NCBI GenBank assembly: GCA_025351325.1
Contig: JANXWE010000157.1
Span: 1-42,338 of the forward strand
From: Fimbriiglobus sp.
Lineage (GTDB): Bacteria; Planctomycetota; Planctomycetia; Gemmatales; Gemmataceae
Length of the DNA stretch: 42,338 nucleotides
Direction of reading: 5' to 3'
Part shown: positions 1 through 7,663 of the stretch, one piece after another
How positions within the stretch are numbered: position 1 is the stretch's first letter
Layout: each line of letters starts with the position of its first letter
Translations under genes and position numbers: made by a program
The notes under the pieces: generated by a model
The model's database searches: none
What the model was told of the DNA's origin: nothing
Seen by the model: only the letters and a program-made list of their open reading frames with translations

Positions 1-1
1 G

Positions 2-190
2 GGGTTGACGTTCCAAGTCCGCCCGAAGCCGCGCGAGGCGGACAGCCGGATCCCCCAGACGCCGTTCTCGGCCGGATTGCCCGTGGCCCTGTTCGACGGG
101 AGCGTCCGAACCATCCGCGCCGGGGTGGCCCCGGAAGTGTTCTGGGGCCTCGTGACCCCGGCCGGAGGCGAGGTGGTTTCGCCCGATTGA
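2..190 (+). CDS. DUF1559-type prepilin-like protein, C-terminal fragment
   Basis: The reading frame enters from the left edge and stops with TGA at 188-190, so only about 62 C-terminal residues are visible. The segment PVALFDGSVRTIRAG followed by W and AGGEVV matches the usual end of DUF1559 (SBP_bac_10) proteins, where a 'DGSVR' strand is followed by W...T.AGGEV. These are planctomycete pseudopilin-like proteins with an N-terminal prepilin methylation motif, present in many paralogs and of unknown function. The N-terminal motif lies outside the window and cannot be checked. Confidence 0.75.
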   Translation, partial: GLTFQVRPKPREADSRIPQTPFSAGLPVALFDGSVRTIRAGVAPEVFWGLVTPAGGEVVSPD

Positions 191-280
191 GCGGGTGCGC
201 GAATGAGCGAAGGTAGGCACAAGTACCCGTTCCCGTTCGTCGACTGAATTTTTTCCTATTTGAAATTCATGTCTATGTCG

Positions 281-1978
281 CTATCGACTGTGCAGATTAT
301 CACTCATTCCCCACCCACCCACCCACCGCAGCACCGGCATCCCCTCCACGAACTTCAAATCACCTTGGAGGCACGGGCGCTTGTATTGCTCGGCGGAGCC
401 GCCACTGGTGGCCAGTCGGGCACGATCCCATGCCGCCCAGGTGCCCGGGGGAAGCAGGGCCACGCGGATCGGGCCGAGCCGGCCGCTTTGCCGTTTCGCC
501 GCGTATTCGATGTTCACCTCGGCGAGTGCCGCATCCAGGGCCGGAAACGGCGTGCGGTCTTCCGACTCTTCCAGAAGGATCGCGTAGTGCGGCTGCGTCT
601 CGTTCCACACCGGGGCCACGGTGTAGGCGCTCACGGCCCAGCCGAGTGCCGCCATCGCCTGGGTGACGTGGTGTTCCGACAGCTTCTCCCCGGTCATGTT
701 GGCGAAGCGGTTGCCCTTGCCGAGGAACTCGACCATGGGGGTACGGCCGAGGAACCCGGTCACACGAACGAGGTCGGAAATGTGGTAGCGGTACAGCCCG
801 GCGTTCGTCGTGGGAATCAGAAAGTACGAACCGCCGAGTTCCAATTCGTGGGCACCGAGGACGACGGGATTCGCCGAGTCGATCTCGGATTCGGGGATGA
901 ACTCGTAGAAGTGCGAGGCGATGTCGAGCACGCCCGACGGCGTGCCATTGGCCAGCGGGATCGTGAAGCGGCCTTCACTGGCGAGCAGGCCGAGATCGCG
1001 GATCGGGGCGTCGCCGAAGAACTGGGGCACCTGCTTGAGGTACGGCCCCATGCTGCCACCCGTCCAGGTGCCGATGAGAATGGTGCCGGGGTGCCAAACG
1101 TCCATCGGCCGGAGGGCACCCGTTTTCTCAGCGATGGCCGACAGCAGCCGCGCTGCCGCGGGTCTCGGTTTCAATTTCGCCTGGAGTGCCAAGCGGACGT
1201 CCGCGGGGACGGCCAACCCCGGATCGAGGGTGCCGTCGTGTAGATCGCGCAGCAGCGATTCCTTGTGGGCATCGAGTATGCGACCGAGGGTCACGAGGGT
1301 GCTCGGATTCGCCGCGAGGAACATGGCCACGGGGGTACCGAGGCTGAGCCGCAAGGCCAAATAGTACTTCGCGAGCGGGTCGGTGAGTTTCCCGCAGACG
1401 GACGGAATCGCGTACTGTCGACGGGCGAAGCGACGCTGGGCCTGGGCCGTGAAACCCGAGAGATTCCCACACGGAATGCCCGCTTCGGTGCGGAACTCAT
1501 CGGGGTCGCCGACCATCTGGACGATGGGCCGAAGGCCTAGCACGCGGTCACGGTGATCGCGATAGGCTTGGATTCCCCAGTACGTCCAACTCCGGCGATA
1601 ATCGCGCAGATAGCGCTGAGTGATGGGAATGAACTTTCGTGCTGCTGTGGTGCCACTGGTGAGCGCGAACTGCAGCACCCGGTCGTCGGCGATCAACGCA
1701 TCCGTTTCGCCGAGTTTCATCCGCTCGATGTAAGGTGCCAGCCGTTCGTACGGAGCGACCGGCACTTGGCGACGGTAGTCGGCCAGGTTGCGAATTTCGG
1801 CGAAGCCGTGATCGCGGCCGAACGCCGTGGCGGACTGCCGCGCAATGATCCGCGTCAGCAATTCGGCCTGAACGGCAGCGGGATCGTCGCAGCTCGCCAG
1901 GAAGCGTTGGAGCTTGCGCCGCAACGGCACCACGGCTAACCGAGCTGCCCGGATCATGAAATAACGTAACAGTGGCAT
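281..1978 (-). CDS. GH3 auxin-responsive-promoter family protein (acyl-adenylating enzyme fold)
   Basis: 565 residues, a typical length for the GH3 family. The motif FALTSGTTAARKFIPIT near residue 105 is the phosphate-binding loop of GH3 enzymes. Further family-like stretches follow: LIGTWTGGSMGPYL, GLLASEGRFTIPL, and a later YRYHISDLVRVTGF. Plant GH3 proteins adenylate a carboxylic acid such as a jasmonate or auxin and join it to an amino acid. Bacterial members are common in planctomycetes and Bacteroidetes, but their substrates are unknown. The start ATG at 1978 follows no strong ribosome binding site, and an in-frame Met at residue 8 is an alternative. No signal peptide is seen, so it is probably cytoplasmic. 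It stands alone, with a short gap to the exported protein upstream. The family call is firm; the acid substrate is not inferable. Confidence 0.88.
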   Translation of the reverse strand: MPLLRYFMIRAARLAVVPLRRKLQRFLASCDDPAAVQAELLTRIIARQSATAFGRDHGFAEIRNLADYRRQVPVAPYERLAPYIERMKLGETDALIADDRVLQFALTSGTTAARKFIPITQRYLRDYRRSWTYWGIQAYRDHRDRVLGLRPIVQMVGDPDEFRTEAGIPCGNLSGFTAQAQRRFARRQYAIPSVCGKLTDPLAKYYLALRLSLGTPVAMFLAANPSTLVTLGRILDAHKESLLRDLHDGTLDPGLAVPADVRLALQAKLKPRPAAARLLSAIAEKTGALRPMDVWHPGTILIGTWTGGSMGPYLKQVPQFFGDAPIRDLGLLASEGRFTIPLANGTPSGVLDIASHFYEFIPESEIDSANPVVLGAHELELGGSYFLIPTTNAGLYRYHISDLVRVTGFLGRTPMVEFLGKGNRFANMTGEKLSEHHVTQAMAALGWAVSAYTVAPVWNETQPHYAILLEESEDRTPFPALDAALAEVNIEYAAKRQSGRLGPIRVALLPPGTWAAWDRARLATSGGSAEQYKRPCLQGDLKFVEGMPVLRWVGGWGMSDNLHSR

Positions 1979-2014
1979 CGCATGATTGTATTGCGTTCAC
2001 GCACGGGGAACTTG

Positions 2015-2965
2015 CTACTTCTTCACCTCCGGCTGCGCTGGCATCGGCACGGGCATTGGTGCTGGTGGCGGTGTCGGGACACCGAACAAATCGCGGTGGA
2101 CTCGTCGCTGCATTATTTCGGCGTTGGCCGCATCCGTGATGTAGAAGACGTTGTTGTTCGAAACCACTTTCAGGTCGCTCATGTCGGTCAACAGTTCCAA
2201 CACGGTGAGCAACCGAACGCCGTCGAATGTGCCCGAGACGAGCGTTTGCCCGGCATTTTTCATGCGGACGTCGAGCACGATGTTTGCGCCGGTGAGCTTG
2301 CGGAGTTCCCGGATCGCATCGGTCAGCGGTTTTTCGTCGATGGCAACCGAGACCGCTTCGCCGAGCAGTTGTTCGGCGATCACGGATGGGGGGAGAAATT
2401 GCGATGTTCCTTCACCACCATTGTTGTTGGCCCCCGGAACAACTGGCGGGAGGAACGCCGGCCCGATGAGCACTTGGTTGTGGCGGATCCGGTAAGTGCA
2501 TTTGCCGGGCAGTTGGGCGCACAGGTCGGTCAACACGTCCGAAAGGGTCATCCCGGCGACGATGCTCAGGCGGATTTTCACATCGTAAATCATTTGAGTT
2601 TGTTCGCCGACCGCTTCGGCATGGTGAGCGATGAAGACCGTTTCAGCACCGGTCGACAACTGGGCCGCACCGCCAGCCTCACCACCGAAGTTCGGGAACC
2701 GCTTGAAGGCGGCCAAGTCGAGCCGCACCGTCAGGCCGTGTTCCTTGGAAAGAACCTTGAAGAGTTCGCGCACGGGCACTTGATCGGCGTCGAACTTCGG
2801 CGTCGCCTTCAACAGTGCCCGCACCGCCGTTTCATCGGCCGGGGCCGACTCTTTCAACGCCGCCTTGACCTTGTCCGGTTCTGCGGCGTTCGCCGCTGTG
2901 AACCCGTACGAACCTGCACCGATCGCCAGTGCGGCCAACAACCGAACCGTGAAAATCCATCGCAT
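2015..2965 (-). CDS. exported protein with two secretin N-terminal (STN)-like domains
   Basis: 316 residues. It begins with a signal peptide (basic start, hydrophobic LLAALAIGAGSYGF, then ANAAEP as the likely cleavage area). Two similar segments can be seen: about residues 50-165 (FDADQVPVRELFKVLSKEHGLTVRLD, later GMTLSDVLTDLC...YRIRHNQVLIGP) and about 190-290 (VSVAIDEKPLTDAIRELRKLTGANIVLD, later GVRLLTVLELLTDMSDLKVV...VFYITD). The pattern of a short strand, a helix 'L.DAI..L...TG.NIV' and a final 'v..n.v.yIt' strand is that of STN or secretin short domains. The tail is rich in Pro and Met. Such proteins are abundant in planctomycetes with no assigned role. There is no secretin barrel, so it is not a full outer-membrane secretin. 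Confidence 0.7.
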   Translation of the reverse strand: MRWIFTVRLLAALAIGAGSYGFTAANAAEPDKVKAALKESAPADETAVRALLKATPKFDADQVPVRELFKVLSKEHGLTVRLDLAAFKRFPNFGGEAGGAAQLSTGAETVFIAHHAEAVGEQTQMIYDVKIRLSIVAGMTLSDVLTDLCAQLPGKCTYRIRHNQVLIGPAFLPPVVPGANNNGGEGTSQFLPPSVIAEQLLGEAVSVAIDEKPLTDAIRELRKLTGANIVLDVRMKNAGQTLVSGTFDGVRLLTVLELLTDMSDLKVVSNNNVFYITDAANAEIMQRRVHRDLFGVPTPPPAPMPVPMPAQPEVKK

Positions 2966-3300
2966 GATTCAGCCCCATTCAAGACATATGAGAAACCGGA
3001 AGTCACCTCGCACGATTGGTAACGGATGCCCAGTGGAATCCGTTGGCGCCGACGTTATCCGACACGCCCAATTCGAACCCGATTCGTCGGATTGCGCATT
3101 CGGTAATGATTCCGCACGGTGGCGCTTTTGCAACGGGTGCGCAGAAGGGGTGGACATCCGACTTTGCAATCCGGGGGTTCTGGGTCGGATTGAATTGGTA
3201 TCGCTCTCGATTGAGCGCAAGCTAACAGCACTAGCAGTCGAGGTTGCCTGATATGGCCACGGATGCACCAGGAATCATCACAGGCGGGGGAGAAAAAGGA
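2966..3300. other. gene-free divergent intergenic region
   Basis: About 335 bases lie between the start of the STN-like gene (leftward) and the start of the YTV gene (rightward). Both promoters should be here. I see no convincing ORF, tRNA or strong hairpin. The rightward gene is preceded by a purine-rich ribosome binding site, GGGGGAGAAAAAGGA, ending just before the ATG at 3301. A long leftward frame across this region belongs to the antisense of the neighbouring genes and is not credible. Confidence 0.6.
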
Positions 3301-5259
3301 ATGAACACTTTGTTTCGGAATGTCTCGTTGCTGAGCATGCTGGTCGCTTGTGCGACCGGCTTGGAAGGCCGGGCGGCCCACTGCGGATTCTGCCGCTATC
3401 CGGTGGCCTGCGTCTCGCAAGAGCAGTGCGCCCCGGTTCAACTCGCCCCGCTCGTGTCGTACCGCACGGTGACGGAGTACCAAACCGAAGTGCAGTACCG
3501 CCCGGTATCGCGGACGGTCTATCAACCGCAGACGTTCACCGGCCAACGGACGGTGTACGACACCGTCACGGAAGCGGTGCCCTACACCACCAGCCGCAAC
3601 GTCGTGGAACAGCACCAAGCCCTGCAAAATTACGTGATCAACCGCCCGGTCTACGAGACGTCGTTCCAAGAGCAGCGCTACACCGTCAACCGCCCGGTGG
3701 TGCGGGAGTTCCCGATTCAGATTCCGTACAGCACGTTCCACAACGTCGTGGAGCAGCACGTCCGCCAAGTGCAACGCACGGTGAATCGCCCCGTGGTTCA
3801 AGAATACACCGAGCCGGTGCAGTACACGATCAACCGGCAAATCGTGGAGCAACACGTCCGTGAGCAGTGCTACACGGTGAATCGCCCGGTAGTGCAAGAC
3901 TACACCGAACCGGTGCAGTATGTGGTGAATCGCCCCGTCTACGAACAGCACGTCCGCGAAGTGCAACACACCACGTATCGCCGTGTGGTGGAGCCGTATA
4001 CCGAACCGGTCACGACTACCACCGTACACCCGATTTACGAACAGCACGTCCGCGAGCAGCGCTACATGACCTGCCGCAACGAGACGCAAACGTACCAAGA
4101 GCCGGTGAACTACACGACGTACCGCACCGTGCCGGAAACGCACACGAGCTACCACCCGGTGACCCGTTACCGCACCGAAACGGAGATGCAAACGCAAACC
4201 CGGACGCGAACGGTCGTGGAACCCGTGACCACCGAACGCGTCGTTCAAGTTCAGGTGGGTGAGTACCAAACCGTCGCGGAATTCGTCCCCGGCCCCGTGG
4301 TGACACGCTCCATCCGCTTGCCGGGAACCTGTGCATTCGACCCGAACACATGCAGCACCCACTATTGCCCTGGCCAACTGGTCTGTGAACAAGTGCAGTG
4401 CCCCGGTCACACCGTCTGCAAGAAAATCTTTGTGCCGCGCACGGAGTGCCGGACCATCACCGAAACGCATTGCGTCAGTCGGCAAGTGTGTGAGCAAGTG
4501 CAAGTTCCGGTGTGCCGGACAGTGGCCTACACCGAGACGGTCGCCCGGAATTACACGGTCTGCCGCGTGGTGCCCGAAGTGCAAACCCGAATGGTCACCC
4601 GCACCGTGGTGCAACGCATTCCCGAAGAGCGCGTCGTCCAAGTTCCGTACACCACCTGCCGGATGGAAACCCGCCAGCAGACGCATCTGATCACCCGGCA
4701 CCGTTGCTACACAGTGCCTGAGGTTCACGTGCAACAGATTCCGTACACGACCTGCCGAATGGTGCCGGAAACTCACACGCGGCTCGTACCCCGTCGGTGT
4801 GTCAGCTACGTTCCAGAAACCCGCACGGTGCAGATTCCTTACACAACGTGCCGGATTGTGCCAGAAACGCACACCCGTTACGTCACCCGTCGGGTCTGTT
4901 CGATGGTGCCGGAAACCTATGTGCAGAACATCCCGTACACGACGTGCCGCACCGAGCGTCAGGATCACGTGCGTACGGAAATGCGTCGCACCGTGGAGTA
5001 CGTGCCCGAAGAGCACGTCCGCCAGATTCCGATCCGCACCTGCCGAATCGTCCAAGAACAGCAACAGCGGGTTGTGCGGTACTGCACCACCCACACCGTG
5101 CAAGAGCAGCACGTGCGGTGCGTGAATCGCACCGTTTGCCGGATGGAGCCGACTCAAGAAACGCGGATGGTGCCGACTACCGTTTGCGAAATGCAAGCGT
5201 ACACCGTCTGTCGGCCGGTGACTCGCTGCGTACCTGTCTGCGTGCCGTGTTGCGAATGA
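3301..5259 (+). CDS. secreted YTV-repeat, cysteine-rich surface protein
   Basis: 652 residues from ATG 3301, chosen because a strong purine-rich ribosome binding site abuts it and a signal peptide follows (MNTLFRNVSLLSMLVACATG). The rest is almost entirely repeats. In the first half a 16-residue unit recurs exactly every 48 bases: at 3640, 3688, 3784, 3832, 3880, 3928, 3976, 4024 and 4072. Examples are YTVNRPVVQEYTEPVQ and YTINRQIVEQHVREQC. In the second half PYTTCR-like motifs recur exactly every 96 bases (4645, 4741, 4837, 4933, and a variant at 5029), giving 32-residue units such as those containing PYTTCRIVPETHTR. A cysteine cluster lies between the two halves and another ends the protein (CVPVCVPCCE). 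The alternating Y/T/R/V pattern suggests extended beta strands and disulfide links. This matches the planctomycete YTV family, thought to be cell-surface or wall material; the exact role is unknown. Confidence 0.88.
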   Translation: MNTLFRNVSLLSMLVACATGLEGRAAHCGFCRYPVACVSQEQCAPVQLAPLVSYRTVTEYQTEVQYRPVSRTVYQPQTFTGQRTVYDTVTEAVPYTTSRNVVEQHQALQNYVINRPVYETSFQEQRYTVNRPVVREFPIQIPYSTFHNVVEQHVRQVQRTVNRPVVQEYTEPVQYTINRQIVEQHVREQCYTVNRPVVQDYTEPVQYVVNRPVYEQHVREVQHTTYRRVVEPYTEPVTTTTVHPIYEQHVREQRYMTCRNETQTYQEPVNYTTYRTVPETHTSYHPVTRYRTETEMQTQTRTRTVVEPVTTERVVQVQVGEYQTVAEFVPGPVVTRSIRLPGTCAFDPNTCSTHYCPGQLVCEQVQCPGHTVCKKIFVPRTECRTITETHCVSRQVCEQVQVPVCRTVAYTETVARNYTVCRVVPEVQTRMVTRTVVQRIPEERVVQVPYTTCRMETRQQTHLITRHRCYTVPEVHVQQIPYTTCRMVPETHTRLVPRRCVSYVPETRTVQIPYTTCRIVPETHTRYVTRRVCSMVPETYVQNIPYTTCRTERQDHVRTEMRRTVEYVPEEHVRQIPIRTCRIVQEQQQRVVRYCTTHTVQEQHVRCVNRTVCRMEPTQETRMVPTTVCEMQAYTVCRPVTRCVPVCVPCCE

Positions 5260-5280
5260 TGAAGTAGATTTTAGAAGTGA

Positions 5281-5310
5281 AGCCATCCCGGAGTCGGGAT
5301 GGCTTTTTTC
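5281..5310 (+). terminator. intrinsic terminator of the YTV gene
   Basis: A perfect 10-base stem, AGCCATCCCG paired with CGGGATGGCT, with a GAGT loop, is followed directly by a run of six T. It begins 21 bases after the YTV stop codon. The T run is only on the rightward strand, so it ends the YTV transcript. It does not look suited to ending the leftward tatC transcript that converges on it. Confidence 0.9.
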
Positions 5311-5330
5311 GTGCCCGCGCCGGGGCGGTC

Positions 5331-6497
5331 TCACACCGCGACTTGGGTTTCGTCCACCACCACCGGGTGCGTCTGCCAGCGGGGCGGGAAGTAGTAGCAG
5401 ACCAACACGCCGATCACGTACAGCCCGAACATCGGCACGAACAAGTACAGCATCGTGACCGCGTCGGGCGTCGGGGTGATCACGGCCGAGAACGCGGCGA
5501 GGATGAACACGGCGTAGCGCCACTTCCGCCAATACATTTCGGCGGTGAACAGCCCGATGCGATTCAAGAAGAACATCACCAGCGGGGTCTGGAACGAGAC
5601 GCCGAACACCAGCGGCAGCATGATGGCGAAGCCGAGCCACTCGTTGAGCCGCAGGTCGGGGTCGAGATCGACGTAGCTGTTGAAGCCGAGCAGCGCCTTC
5701 ACCGCCCCCGGCAGCACCACGAACTGGCACAGCATGGCCCCCGCGAGGAACAGCCCCACGCTGACCGGCAGGTACAAGTGGATGTGTTTCTTCTCGTGCG
5801 GATACAGCCCGGCGGCGAAGAACGCCCACATCTGGTAGAAGATCCACGGACTCGACAGCAGCACCCCGCAGAGCAGGCTCACTTTGAAGTAGACCATGAA
5901 CGCTTCCTGTGTGCTCAGCGTGGTGAGGTAGCGGCGCGTGCCGAGGTAGCCCTGGCCCTCGTCGCCGTACGAGCTGAAGTGGGCCGGGTAGACCCGCACC
6001 GTCATCTCGATTTCGGTCTGCTCCGGGTTGACCCGTTTGATCCCGAAGGCCTGTTCCAACGGCTCCAGCGGCATGATGATCGGCATCGGTTTGTCGGCGC
6101 CGAGCAGCGCCTTCTTCTCATCGTCGGACAAACAGGAGAGGTCGCCGTCGTTGTCGCGGAGTTTTTGGCGGATGCGTTCCGCTTCGGCCGGTGCCGTGTG
6201 GGTGATGTCGACGAGCTTCTGCTGGGCGGCCGGGGACGCATTGCGGCGGGAGTAGAAGTTCCGCACTTGGGTTTCGACCGGCTCGGTGATGATCCGCATC
6301 GCCGGCCGGCCCATGCCGAAGTTCGGCTGACCCATGTAGTCGCCGATCCCGTCGAGGATGAAGCCGATGATCAAGCAGAAGGCCAGGCCGAGCAGGGCTT
6401 TGATGAGCCGGCTGCGCAATTCTTCGATGTGGTCGCCGAACGACATCCTCGTGTTGTCGAAGATGTCGTCGGGGTAATCGGGCCGGGTCCGTGCCAT
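5331..6497 (-). CDS. tatC: Sec-independent protein translocase TatC
   Basis: 388 residues from ATG 6497, chosen because GGAGAG sits about 7 bases upstream and the next residues are the conserved start DHIEELRSRLIKAL. TatC is the multi-spanning inner-membrane receptor for twin-arginine signal peptides and works with TatA/TatB. Family landmarks are TM1 (about 33-50), TQEAFMVYFKVSLLCG near 195-212, SSPWIFYQMWAFFAAGLYPHEKK, and the later helices ending in MLYLFVPMFGLYVIGVLVCYY. It is much longer than the usual 240-260 residues. The excess is a roughly 145-residue soluble, charged segment (about 50-195) between TM1 and TM2, which should face the outside of the membrane. No tatA or tatB is adjacent. 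The neighbours are unrelated and it is probably monocistronic. Confidence 0.92.
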   Translation of the reverse strand: MARTRPDYPDDIFDNTRMSFGDHIEELRSRLIKALLGLAFCLIIGFILDGIGDYMGQPNFGMGRPAMRIITEPVETQVRNFYSRRNASPAAQQKLVDITHTAPAEAERIRQKLRDNDGDLSCLSDDEKKALLGADKPMPIIMPLEPLEQAFGIKRVNPEQTEIEMTVRVYPAHFSSYGDEGQGYLGTRRYLTTLSTQEAFMVYFKVSLLCGVLLSSPWIFYQMWAFFAAGLYPHEKKHIHLYLPVSVGLFLAGAMLCQFVVLPGAVKALLGFNSYVDLDPDLRLNEWLGFAIMLPLVFGVSFQTPLVMFFLNRIGLFTAEMYWRKWRYAVFILAAFSAVITPTPDAVTMLYLFVPMFGLYVIGVLVCYYFPPRWQTHPVVVDETQVAV

Positions 6498-6677
6498 GGC
6501 GTCTCTCCGCAAGCGTGCGTAGGCTTGAAGCCCAACCACGTGGCGAAGGTGCACGGTCGGTTGGAAAAACAAAGTGTGTTGCCATGATAGTGCGCGGGCG
6601 GCGGATTCTCAAGCGTGAACCGTGCGCACTTCTCTACAACAAGCCTGCGAACGTCTCCCCACCCACCGGATCGTCCC

Positions 6678-7661
6678 ATGGCCGCTGCGCTGTATTTCGT
6701 CGGGTTGGATGTCGGCGGTACTACCATGAAAGCCGCCGTGGTCGACGGCAACGGGAAAACCTTCCCGAGTGTGGCCCTGCGCACGAATCCGGAGCGGGGC
6801 CAAGATGCCGGCATTGATACGATGGGGGAGACGATCCGCCAAGCCATCGCCGCCGCGAAGTTGACCCTGGCGGACATCGCAGCGATTGGCGTGGCCACAC
6901 CCGGTCTGATGGACATCCACGCGGGGCTGATCCTCGATCCGCCGAACCTGAAACCGTGGAAGAACGTGCCGGTGCGGGACCGCATCGCGGCGCTGTTCGG
7001 GAAGCCGACGGCGTTCCAGAACGACGCCAACGCGGCCGCCTTCGGTGAGAAGTGGACGGGGGCCGGCCGCGGTGCCCACAGCATGGTGATGTTCACGCTC
7101 GGCACGGGCGTCGGTGGCGGGATTATCGTCGGTGATGCGATCATCGAAGGCAAACACAGCCACGGCGGGGAGCTGGGGCACCTGCGTATCGACCGGCCCG
7201 ATTGCGGGCGATTGTGCGGTTGCGGGGCGCGCGGATGCCTGGAAGCCTACGCGAGCGCGACCGCCGTCACTTGCCGGGCACGCGAAGAAATGGCTAGCTG
7301 GCGCGGTTCGACGACCCTCAAACAATTCTACACCGCCAACGACGACGACCTGACCGCCAAAGTGATCTTCGACCTGGCCCGCGCCGGCGATGCCTGCGCC
7401 ACGAAAGTGGTCGACGACACCGCGTATTGCTTGGCACTTGGGGCGTGTGCTGCCATCGCCGCGATCGACCCGGAGGTGATCGTCTTCGGCGGCGGCGTCA
7501 CGGATGCCGGGGAATGGTTCCGGGCGAAAATCGACGCCGACGTGCGCCGGTTCGGGCTGCCGTTCCCGGTCGAAAGCGTGCGGATTGTCTTCGCGGAATT
7601 GGGTTCCGATGCCGGGTTCATCGGTGCGGCGGCGTGCGCGAAATTGTTGGTTCCCCGGTAG
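6678..7661 (+). CDS. ROK-family sugar kinase (glucokinase-like)
   Basis: 327 residues from ATG 6678, where the conserved ROK N-terminus FVGLDVGGTTMKAAVVDG begins; an upstream in-frame start would add a non-conserved tail. The ATP phosphate loop is DVGGTT, and the sugar-site strand is FQNDANAAAFGE. The phosphate-2 motif is TLGTGVGGGIIV, and the ROK zinc motif CGRLCGCGARGCLE lies near residues 176-190. The C-terminus has VIVFGGGVTDAG, the adenosine motif. ROK kinases phosphorylate glucose, other hexoses or N-acyl-hexosamines in the cytoplasm; the combination here is closest to glucokinases. There is no DNA-binding domain, so it is an enzyme rather than a ROK repressor. It converges on the oxidoreductase gene with a 2-base gap. 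Exact sugar specificity cannot be read from the motifs. Confidence 0.88.
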   Translation: MAAALYFVGLDVGGTTMKAAVVDGNGKTFPSVALRTNPERGQDAGIDTMGETIRQAIAAAKLTLADIAAIGVATPGLMDIHAGLILDPPNLKPWKNVPVRDRIAALFGKPTAFQNDANAAAFGEKWTGAGRGAHSMVMFTLGTGVGGGIIVGDAIIEGKHSHGGELGHLRIDRPDCGRLCGCGARGCLEAYASATAVTCRAREEMASWRGSTTLKQFYTANDDDLTAKVIFDLARAGDACATKVVDDTAYCLALGACAAIAAIDPEVIVFGGGVTDAGEWFRAKIDADVRRFGLPFPVESVRIVFAELGSDAGFIGAAACAKLLVPR

Positions 7662-7663
7662 CG

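Noticed and set aside
260-1243. 327-codon rightward frame opposite the GH3 gene
   Set aside because: Begins in the intergenic gap and shows only Arg/Gly/His-rich shadow composition.
3244-3300. Earlier in-frame start for the YTV protein
   Set aside because: It would place non-hydrophobic residues before the signal peptide; the purine-rich ribosome binding site directly precedes ATG 3301.
3055-5847. 930-codon leftward open frame opposite the YTV gene
   Set aside because: It is the antisense of a repeat gene with strong codon bias; its translation is His/Arg/Val-rich without motifs, and it crosses into the tatC gene.
5277-6587. 436-codon rightward frame opposite tatC
   Set aside because: Translation is low-complexity Arg/His/Glu; the TatC frame explains the region and a terminator lies inside its start.
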